From NCBI GenBank assembly GCA_028687395.1, contig JAQUAE010000163.1, positions 1 through 5,196 of the forward strand: DNA of 5,196 bases, given 5' to 3'. The stretch is from Anaerolineales bacterium (GTDB taxonomy: Bacteria > Chloroflexota > Anaerolineae > Anaerolineales > UBA4823). Under the pieces are notes generated by a model. That model was not told the origin of the DNA and searched no databases. It worked only from the letters and a program-made list of their open reading frames with translations. Within the stretch, counting starts at the first letter, position 1. Every line of letters starts with the position of its first letter. Positions 1 through 4,678 of the stretch are shown one piece after another. The translations under genes were made by a program, and so were the position numbers.

Positions 1-270
1 GGGCACGCAGCGCGGGTCGAGGCGTGATGAATGAAGGAACGACCCCGGGGTGCGGTCGATCGGGCGCACCATGTTCTTGGTGAGTTCGGTGAATTGCTCG
101 CTATACGTGGAGGGGTCATGGGGGTTATATTCGATCAGCCCTCGCCAGCCCTTGCGCACCCCGATGGGTTCGAAGCCCAGGTCGATCAGCCGGTAAACCA
201 GGCTCTTCAAGCACATATTCAAACCCGGTACATCGCCGCCGCCGGTTAAAATCGCCACTCTTTTGCTCAT
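1..270 (-). CDS. 6-phosphofructokinase, N-terminal part (cut by window edge)
   Basis: This is the first 90 codons of a PfkA-family phosphofructokinase, the cytoplasmic glycolytic enzyme that phosphorylates fructose 6-phosphate to the 1,6-bisphosphate. The start MSKRVAILTGGGDVPGLN matches the family's nucleotide-binding loop (GGDxPG) at residues 10-18. IDRTPGSFLHSSR at 71-83 matches the conserved R-x-GG-T-x-L-x-(T/S)SR segment, with Pro in place of the first Gly. The ATG at 268-270 follows a strong AAAGGAG at 6 nt. The residues that separate ATP-dependent from pyrophosphate-dependent enzymes (GGDGS versus GGDDT) lie beyond the window, so the phosphate donor cannot be named and I give no gene symbol. 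The gene is divergent from msrPQ and shares a 270-bp control region with it. Family assignment is confident; the exact subtype is open. Confidence 0.9.
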   Translation of the reverse strand, partial: MSKRVAILTGGGDVPGLNMCLKSLVYRLIDLGFEPIGVRKGWRGLIEYNPHDPSTYSEQFTELTKNMVRPIDRTPGSFLHSSRLDPRCVP

Positions 271-276
271 GGGATG

Positions 277-283
277 CTCCTTT
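277..283 (-). promoter_or_regulatory. Ribosome binding site of the phosphofructokinase gene
   Basis: Read on the minus strand this is AAAGGAG, 6 nt before the ATG at 270. It fixes the start codon of a gene whose reading frame is otherwise open to the window edge. Confidence 0.85.
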
Positions 284-307
284 GTTGTTTACGTGTTTTG
301 CACTAAA

Positions 308-320
308 ACGTTGCAAACGT
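308..320. promoter_or_regulatory. Inverted repeat in the pfk leader, operator candidate
   Basis: ACGTT-GCA-AACGT is a perfect 5-bp inverted repeat around a 3-bp centre. The hexamer AAACGT also occurs twice directly (306-311 and 315-320), and TTTGCA (297-302) pairs with TGCAAA (312-317). The site lies between the predicted pfk start point and its ribosome binding site. It could be a repressor operator or part of a leader RNA fold; the sequence does not decide between them. Confidence 0.3.
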
Positions 321-321
321 C

Positions 322-360
322 GGGACACGCGGAAAAATGTCCCCCCACGTCGAAGCGGGG
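322..360 (-). promoter_or_regulatory. Two adjacent possible stem-loops in the pfk leader
   Basis: In the minus-strand transcript CCCC (360-357) can pair with GGGG (346-343), and GGGACA (343-338) can pair with TGTCCC (327-322) across a 10-nt loop. Both stems draw on one run of six G (346-341). The second stem is the stronger, with 6 bp. No run of U follows it, so it is not an ordinary terminator. Confidence 0.3.
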
Positions 361-377
361 TATAAGGTTATCGCTGG

Positions 378-391
378 TTGATATTAATCAT
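378..391. promoter_or_regulatory. FNR/CRP-like binding site over the pfk start point
   Basis: TTGAT-ATTA-ATCAT matches 9 of 10 defined bases of the enterobacterial FNR consensus TTGAT-N4-ATCAA. Its centre falls between 384 and 385, about on the predicted pfk start point, and it touches the pfk -10 hexamer. A bound protein there would be expected to block pfk transcription. It lies about 156 bp upstream of the msrP start codon, so an effect on msrP depends on where that transcript starts. The match is direct; the identity of any regulator is inference. Confidence 0.4.
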
Positions 392-418
392 CATACATTA
401 AATCATGCCGGCAGGCAA
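390..418 (-). promoter_or_regulatory. Sigma-70-type promoter for the phosphofructokinase gene
   Basis: On the minus strand a -35 TTGCCT (418-413) and a -10 TATGAT (395-390) are separated by exactly 17 bp. The expected start point is near 383, giving a leader of about 112 nt before the ATG. The perfect 8-bp palindrome TGCCGGCA (406-413) sits at the upstream end of the spacer and touches the -35 element. The rel promoter in this window uses the same -35 hexamer and the same spacing, which supports the call. Confidence 0.65.
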
Positions 419-447
419 CGCTGATTCCGGCGAAATTCGCTATCGCC

Positions 448-513
448 TGATTATTTTTAATAATATAATAGTAATCTAAATAGTCCAAATTACATATTAA
501 TGTTAGAAATTAC
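448..513 (+). promoter_or_regulatory. AT-rich region upstream of msrP, probable promoter zone
   Basis: Only 10 of these 66 bases are G or C, against GC-rich flanks. A perfect TATAAT lies at 464-469, but no convincing -35 hexamer stands 16-18 bp upstream. Several other AT-rich hexamers could act as -10 elements. I therefore call the region rather than an exact promoter. Just upstream, GCGAA-A-TTCGC (430-440) is an inverted repeat that could bind a regulator. Confidence 0.35.
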
Positions 514-530
514 GCACCGGTTGTGCTCAC

Positions 531-534
531 GGAG
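531..534 (+). promoter_or_regulatory. Ribosome binding site of msrP
   Basis: GGAG lies 6 nt before the ATG at 541. An in-frame GTG at 523 would add six residues but overlaps the region upstream of this site and has no site of its own, so the ATG is preferred. Confidence 0.75.
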
Positions 535-540
535 AAATCT

Positions 541-1482
541 ATGCAGAAGATACCATCATCCGAAATTACGCCGGAACACCTGTATCTCACCCGGCGGCAG
601 TTCGTTCAGCTCGGGGGGCTGGCTGCTGGCGGGGCTTTGCTCAGTGCATGTGGGCTGGCCGACGATGGCGAAGGGCAAGCTGCTCAAGCCGGAGCTGTGG
701 ACGAGACGCCTCGCCAGGATGAGCTGGGAGATCCCAGCACGCCGTTTACTGAGGCGACCAATTTCAACAACTTCTATGAGTTCTCCACGGATAAGGTGGA
801 TGTCGCCAGCCTGGCCCGGGATTTCAAAGTGCGCCCCTGGAGCGTGGAAGTGGGTGGTTTGGTGCAGCGACCAAAAACCTACGCTGTCGACGAGCTGGTC
901 AAGAAATACCCGGTGGAGGAGAGGATCTATCGCTTGAGGTGCGTCGAAGGGTGGTCGATGGTCATCCCCTGGTTGGGTTTTCCCCTGGCCAGGCTGCTGG
1001 AAGAGGTGGAGCCGCTGGCGAGCGCCAGGTACGTGCGCTTCGAGACGCTGCTGGACGAGGAGCAGATGCCCGGCCAGCGTGACGACTGGTACCAGTGGCC
1101 ATACGTCGAGGGCTTGCGCCTGGATGAAGCCATGCACGATCTCACCCTGCTCTCGACCGGCCTGTATGGCAAACCCTTGCTGCCGCAAAACGGCGCGCCG
1201 CTGCGCCTGGTCGTCCCCTGGAAATACGGCTTTAAAAGCATCAAGTCCATCGTGCGCATTGACCTGGTGGAGGAGATGCCCGTATCGCTGTGGATGGCCG
1301 CCGCGCCGCACGAGTATGGCTTCTACGCCAATGTGAATCCGGACGTGCCGCACCCTCGCTGGTCGCAATCCAGCGAGCGGCGGATAGGAGAGCTCGGCCG
1401 GCGCAAGACTCTCCCCTTCAATGGGTATGCAGAAGAAGTGGGTGGCCTTTATCGTGGCATGGATTTGCGAGCGAATTTCTAA
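541..1482 (+). CDS. msrP: Protein-methionine-sulfoxide reductase, molybdopterin catalytic subunit MsrP (YedY)
   Basis: The 313-residue protein is the catalytic half of the MsrPQ system, which reduces methionine sulfoxide in proteins outside the cytoplasmic membrane, using electrons passed through MsrQ. The sulfite-oxidase-type fold is marked by YRLRCVEGWSM at 130-140, where Cys134 is the expected molybdenum ligand. NGAPLRLVVPWKYGFK (217-232), EYGFYANVNP (258-267), HPRWSQ (271-276) and the C-terminal LYRGMDLRANF also match E. coli MsrP closely. The N-terminus has a twin-arginine motif TRRQFVQ (17-23), then a hydrophobic stretch and the lipobox LSAC (34-37), followed by a polar, acid-rich linker to about 65. 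This suggests Tat export of the folded, cofactor-loaded protein and lipid anchoring at Cys37; the E. coli protein lacks such an anchor. msrQ follows with no gap. The assignment is very secure. Confidence 0.97.
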   Translation: MQKIPSSEITPEHLYLTRRQFVQLGGLAAGGALLSACGLADDGEGQAAQAGAVDETPRQDELGDPSTPFTEATNFNNFYEFSTDKVDVASLARDFKVRPWSVEVGGLVQRPKTYAVDELVKKYPVEERIYRLRCVEGWSMVIPWLGFPLARLLEEVEPLASARYVRFETLLDEEQMPGQRDDWYQWPYVEGLRLDEAMHDLTLLSTGLYGKPLLPQNGAPLRLVVPWKYGFKSIKSIVRIDLVEEMPVSLWMAAAPHEYGFYANVNPDVPHPRWSQSSERRIGELGRRKTLPFNGYAEEVGGLYRGMDLRANF

Positions 1483-2175
1483 ATGAAGGCGCTGAGCAGG
1501 ATAGCGCCAGCCTGGCTGGTGCATATCGGCGCGTGGATACCCCTCCTGAGCATCGCCTGTGATTACACCCACGACGGGCTGACTGCCAACCCCATCCAGG
1601 CTGCCACGCTGCGCACCGGCAAAACGGCGCTGGTGCTCCTGGTGCTCACCCTGGCCGTAACGCCAGCGGTCACGCTCACCGGGCAGCGCTGGCTGGTGAA
1701 GCTTCGCCGACTGCTGGGGTTATACGCCTTCATGTACGTGGCGATCCATTTTTTGATCTTCACCGGCCTGGACTACGGCTTCGACGCGGCCTTGTTGGGC
1801 GATGCCCTCTTCGAGAAACGCTACGCCTATGTGGGTTTGGCTGCGGGACTGATCCTGCTATCGCTGGCTATTACCTCTACGAAGGGGTGGATGCGCCGGC
1901 TGGGGAAGAACTGGAAGCGCTTGCATCGCGGCGTCTACCTGGCCGGAGCGCTGGCGGTTGTGCATTACGCCTGGTTGGTGAAATCCGATTATCGCCAGCC
2001 ATTAGCATTTGGCGCCTTGGTGCTGGCCTTGTTGGCGCTGCGTCTGCCGTTCGTCCGGCGCAAGCTGAGTGGCATTCGTCTTAGTTTGGGCAGGCGTCAG
2101 GCGCAGGGAGCGAGTGGGGAGGGACCCGGGTTAGAGGCGCCTACAGAGGTGGAAAGGGTGCAGGGGTTGGGTTAA
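1483..2175 (+). CDS. msrQ: Haem-binding membrane subunit MsrQ (YedZ)
   Basis: The 230-residue protein is the membrane partner of MsrP. It belongs to the ferric-reductase-like transmembrane family and carries electrons across the membrane to the reductase. Hydrophobic segments are seen at about 12-26, 47-66, 77-95, 115-131, 150-166 and 174-190. His89, His148 and His161 align with the haem-ligand histidines of E. coli MsrQ (91, 151 and 164). KLRRLLGLYAF (73-83), KRLHRGVYL (145-153) and HYAWLVK (161-167) match the family. The ATG directly abuts the msrP stop codon (TAA-ATG) and has no clear ribosome binding site, so translational coupling is likely. The last 27 or so residues (204-230) form a polar, Gly- and Glu-rich tail that I cannot align to the family; its DNA is G-rich. 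Confidence 0.95.
   Translation: MKALSRIAPAWLVHIGAWIPLLSIACDYTHDGLTANPIQAATLRTGKTALVLLVLTLAVTPAVTLTGQRWLVKLRRLLGLYAFMYVAIHFLIFTGLDYGFDAALLGDALFEKRYAYVGLAAGLILLSLAITSTKGWMRRLGKNWKRLHRGVYLAGALAVVHYAWLVKSDYRQPLAFGALVLALLALRLPFVRRKLSGIRLSLGRRQAQGASGEGPGLEAPTEVERVQGLG
2106..2130 (+). other. G-quadruplex-type motif in the msrQ tail
   Basis: Four G-tracts (2106-2108, 2116-2119, 2121-2123, 2128-2130) are separated by 7, 1 and 4 bases, which fits the usual G3+N1-7 pattern on the coding strand. Three further tracts follow at 2156-2158, 2163-2166 and 2169-2171. The last loop contains CCC, which could pair with a G-tract instead. The pattern is certain; formation in the cell is not. Confidence 0.35.
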
Positions 2176-2224
2176 CCCTATCGTTCACGATGGATTGCGT
2201 ATAGCCATTGTTAGGTTACTTTCA

Positions 2225-2238
2225 ACCTTAAACCTTAA
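2225..2238 (+). repeat. Two tandem heptamers ACCTTAA
   Basis: ACCTTAA occurs twice in tandem, followed by looser copies to about 2252 (ACATAAA, ACCCATAA). It lies between msrQ and the rel promoter. The repeat is real but short, and no function can be assigned. Confidence 0.5.
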
Positions 2239-2261
2239 ACATAAAACCCATAAGCCATCTC

Positions 2262-2290
2262 TTGCCTTGCTGCCCGGCGATAGGTATACT
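2262..2290 (+). promoter_or_regulatory. Sigma-70-type promoter for rel
   Basis: TTGCCT (2262-2267) and TATACT (2285-2290) are separated by 17 bp. The expected start point is near 2297, about 16 nt before the ATG at 2313. An in-frame TTG at 2262 coincides with the -35 element, which argues against it as the translation start. Rel is therefore probably transcribed separately from msrPQ, though read-through from msrQ is possible because no convincing terminator is seen between them. Confidence 0.7.
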
Positions 2291-2312
2291 ATTCATTACC
2301 TGGACGCACCAT

Positions 2313-4559
2313 ATGCGCATCGATGGCCTGATGGAACTGCTTCCCCAAACGTACAGCCCAACTGATAGGGAGCTGGTGCTACGCGCTTACCGCACCGCCG
2401 AGAAGGCGCACAAGGGGCAGAAAAGAGCCACAGGCGAACCGTACGTCAATCATTGCCTGGCCGTGGCTGCCTACCTGGCAGAAATGCGCGTCCCGCCGGC
2501 AGTCGTCGCCGCCGGATTGTTGCACGACACGGTGGAAGATACCCAAATCACCCTTGAGGACCTGCGCCGGGATTTTGGTGACGAGATCGCCCAGCTCGTC
2601 GATGGCGTAACCAAGCTGACCCAACTGCCGCGCGTCTCGCGCGCTGACCAGCACGCCGAGGAGGAAGCCGTTGAAGCCGAGCGGCGTGAGATTGCCTCGC
2701 GCCGGGGTTTGCCTGACCCGGATAGTGAAGCCGAGCGCATCTCCCGCAGCCGGCGCCATGACCTGGTTTCCGAGACGCTGCGCAAGACCTTCCTGGCCAT
2801 GGGTGAAGACGTCAACGTGGTGCTGATCAAGCTGGCCGATCGCCTGCACAACATGCGCACCCTGGGCTCTATGCCCGAGAACAAGCGCCGCAGGATAGCG
2901 CAGGAAACGCTGGACATCTTCGCGCCGCTGGCTAACCGGCTGGGGATCTGGAACCTGAAGTGGGAGCTCGAAGACCTGAGCTTCCGCTATGTCGATCCCA
3001 AGAAGTACAAGGAAATCGCCGAATTGCTCTCCTCGCGTCGTTCACAGCGCGAACAGGAGATGGACCTGGTCAAGGCCAGGCTGATGAACTTCCTCAACGA
3101 AGCGGGAATTAAAGCTGAGATCACTGCCCGCCCGAAGCATATCTACTCGATCTATAGGAAGATGGCCAGGAAGGGCATACCCTTTGATATGGTCTACGAT
3201 GTGCGCGGCGTGCGCATCATCGTCTCCGACATCCCCTCCTGTTACCATGCCCTGGGCGTCATTCACACTCACTGGCGCCCGATTCCAGGCGAGTTCGACG
3301 ATTACATCGCCGTCCCCAAGGATAATTTCTACCGCTCGTTGCACACCGCGGTGGTTTTCGACGACGGTAAAACCCTGGAAGTGCAAATAAAGACCCCCGA
3401 GATGCACCAGAACGCCGAGTACGGCATCGCTGCCCACTGGCGCTATAAAGAGGGTATGGCGCGCGATGAGGATTACGAGCGGCGCATCTTATGGCTGCGC
3501 ACCCTGATGGAATGGCGCCAGGACGTGGACGACGCGCGCGAGTTCGTCGACAGCCTGAAGACGGACGTCTTCCAGGACCGGGTGTACGTGTTCACCCCCA
3601 AGGGAGATGTCATCGACCTGCCGGCCGGTTCTACGCCCATCGATTTTGCCTACCACGTGCACACCGAGATCGGCCACCGCTGCCGGGGTGCCAAGGTCAA
3701 TGGCAAGCTGGTCACCCTGGAGTATCCTCTGGCGACGGGCGACAAGGTCGAGATCCTGACTGCCAAGCGCGGCGGCCCGAGTCGGGATTGGTTGAACACC
3801 AACCTCGGCTTGGTGAAAACCCAACGGGCGCGCGCCAAGATCCGCCAGTGGTTCAAACGCCAGGCGCGCGAGCAGAATATCACCCAGGGCAAGAGCCTGC
3901 TGGATAAAGAGCTGCGCCGCCTGGGAATGCTGGACCTCAACCTGGATCGCCTGTCGCGGGAGTTCGAGTTGCGCAGCGTGGAGGACCTGTACGAGGCTAT
4001 CGGCTGCGGTGACCTCGGTCTGGGCAAGCTGGTTAACCACCTGACGATCGGAGAGGAAAGCCAGGCGGATTTTCTGGAGAGGGTCGCCCGTCCGGCCAGT
4101 GAGGCGGGGCGCACGCGCGAGGATACCGTCAGCGTGCTGGGCTTGAAGGGCCTGCTGACCAACATGGCACGCTGCTGTAACCCTGCGCCAGGCGACAGCA
4201 TCGTCGGGTACATCACGCGTGGGCGAGGCGCTACCATCCATCGCCAGGATTGTCCCAACATCCTGCGCATTCGTGATCGCGAACGCCTGGTGAAGGTCTC
4301 CTGGGGGGAACATCGCGATACTTACCCGGTGCCGGTGCGTATCAAAGCTTACGACCGGGATGGCTTGATGAAGGATGTTTCCACCATCGTCGCAGACGAG
4401 GGCGTCAACATGAGCTCGATCAGCGTGGAAACGACGCGCAACATGGCAGTATTCGACCTGACCCTCGAGGTGCGCGACGTCGCTGAATTGAGTCGCATCC
4501 TCGACCGCCTGGAGAACCTGCCTAACGTCACCGAAGCCATTCGGGTCAAACCCGGTTGA
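2313..4559 (+). CDS. rel: Bifunctional-type (p)ppGpp synthetase/hydrolase (RelA/SpoT family)
   Basis: The 748-residue protein is a full-length long Rel. It makes (p)ppGpp from ATP and GTP or GDP during starvation and can degrade it. The hydrolase domain (about 23-200) keeps its metal-binding set: His47, HD at 71-72 within LLHDTVEDT, and Asp176 in LADRLHNMRTL. The synthetase domain (about 260-380) contains RPKHIYSIYRKM (273-284), EFDDYIAVPK (327-336) and VQIKTPEMH (357-365). TGS spans about 421-485. A helical region follows, then a zinc-finger-type region with CC at 621-622 and HRQDCP at 643-648, and an ACT domain at about 672-745. About 40 charged residues (106-147) are inserted in the hydrolase half. 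The ATG at 2313 is preferred because an upstream in-frame TTG lies in the promoter. Met7 (2331) is also possible, and neither has a good ribosome binding site. Hydrolase activity is inferred from intact residues. Confidence 0.96.
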   Translation: MRIDGLMELLPQTYSPTDRELVLRAYRTAEKAHKGQKRATGEPYVNHCLAVAAYLAEMRVPPAVVAAGLLHDTVEDTQITLEDLRRDFGDEIAQLVDGVTKLTQLPRVSRADQHAEEEAVEAERREIASRRGLPDPDSEAERISRSRRHDLVSETLRKTFLAMGEDVNVVLIKLADRLHNMRTLGSMPENKRRRIAQETLDIFAPLANRLGIWNLKWELEDLSFRYVDPKKYKEIAELLSSRRSQREQEMDLVKARLMNFLNEAGIKAEITARPKHIYSIYRKMARKGIPFDMVYDVRGVRIIVSDIPSCYHALGVIHTHWRPIPGEFDDYIAVPKDNFYRSLHTAVVFDDGKTLEVQIKTPEMHQNAEYGIAAHWRYKEGMARDEDYERRILWLRTLMEWRQDVDDAREFVDSLKTDVFQDRVYVFTPKGDVIDLPAGSTPIDFAYHVHTEIGHRCRGAKVNGKLVTLEYPLATGDKVEILTAKRGGPSRDWLNTNLGLVKTQRARAKIRQWFKRQAREQNITQGKSLLDKELRRLGMLDLNLDRLSREFELRSVEDLYEAIGCGDLGLGKLVNHLTIGEESQADFLERVARPASEAGRTREDTVSVLGLKGLLTNMARCCNPAPGDSIVGYITRGRGATIHRQDCPNILRIRDRERLVKVSWGEHRDTYPVPVRIKAYDRDGLMKDVSTIVADEGVNMSSISVETTRNMAVFDLTLEVRDVAELSRILDRLENLPNVTEAIRVKPG

Positions 4560-4591
4560 GCCTGTCTTGGGGGGCGGCCATTTTTTCACCC

Positions 4592-4612
4592 TTGACAAAG
4601 ATTTGGTATAAT
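4592..4612 (+). promoter_or_regulatory. Promoter of moeA, extended -10 with misplaced -35-like hexamer
   Basis: A perfect TATAAT (4607-4612) is preceded by TGG, which fits the extended -10 form TGn-TATAAT. A perfect TTGACA lies at 4592-4597, only 9 bp upstream of the -10 instead of about 17. At the normal distance (4584-4589) the sequence is TTTCAC, a poor -35. Transcription would begin near 4619, leaving a leader of about 60 nt before moeA. Confidence 0.6.
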
Positions 4613-4631
4613 TCCGCGCCGTGACCGACTA

Positions 4632-4670
4632 CCCCGGCAATACCGACGCCAGTCCTGGAACCTACTGGGG
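4632..4670 (+). promoter_or_regulatory. Leader of moeA with stems that could cover the ribosome binding site
   Basis: CCAGT (4649-4653) can pair with ACTGG (4664-4668) across a 10-nt loop. Alternatively CCCC (4632-4635) can pair with GGGG (4667-4670). Both use bases of the ribosome binding site and they exclude each other. The stems are short, so this is a candidate only. I do not recognise a known riboswitch here, and it does not look like the molybdenum-cofactor motif. Confidence 0.25.
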
Positions 4671-4672
4671 AG
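4667..4672 (+). promoter_or_regulatory. Ribosome binding site of moeA
   Basis: GGGGAG lies 6 nt before a GTG at 4679. It supports that codon as the start of moeA, where the resulting N-terminus (MSELLSVSEA) fits the family. Confidence 0.75.
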
Positions 4673-4678
4673 ATAAAG

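Noticed and set aside
125..328. Minus-strand frame of 67 codons over the pfk start
   Set aside because: It is out of frame with the clear phosphofructokinase N-terminus and has no support of its own.
429..460. Possible terminator: GGCGA/TCGCC stem followed by T-rich sequence
   Set aside because: There is no plus-strand gene upstream for it to end, and the stem competes with the alternative GCGAA/TTCGC pairing. It is more likely chance or a regulator site.
500..937. Plus-strand frame of 145 codons overlapping the start of msrP
   Set aside because: It overlaps msrP in another frame, has no ribosome binding site, and its product looks like a frame shadow.
556..1572. Open frame of 338 codons on the minus strand across msrP
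   Set aside because: It lies antisense to a gene with unmistakable homology, its predicted product is rich in Arg, His, Gln and Pro without any family motif, and such frames are common in GC-rich DNA.
2225..2252. Telomere-like or CRISPR-like repeat
   Set aside because: There are only two exact copies of a 7-bp unit with degenerate neighbours and no spacers, which is too little for an array.
2262..2312. Upstream TTG start extending Rel by 17 residues
   Set aside because: The TTG coincides with the -35 hexamer of a good promoter, so the RNA would start downstream of it. The added residues do not resemble Rel N-termini.
4561..4586. Possible terminator after rel (G/C-rich stretch followed by six T)
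   Set aside because: The T-run is present, but I found no stem longer than about 3 bp before it, so a terminator cannot be supported.
3489..4598. Open frame of 369 codons on the minus strand across the rel 3' half
   Set aside because: It mirrors the codon structure of rel and has no recognisable domain. The sense frame contains TGS, zinc-finger and ACT regions.
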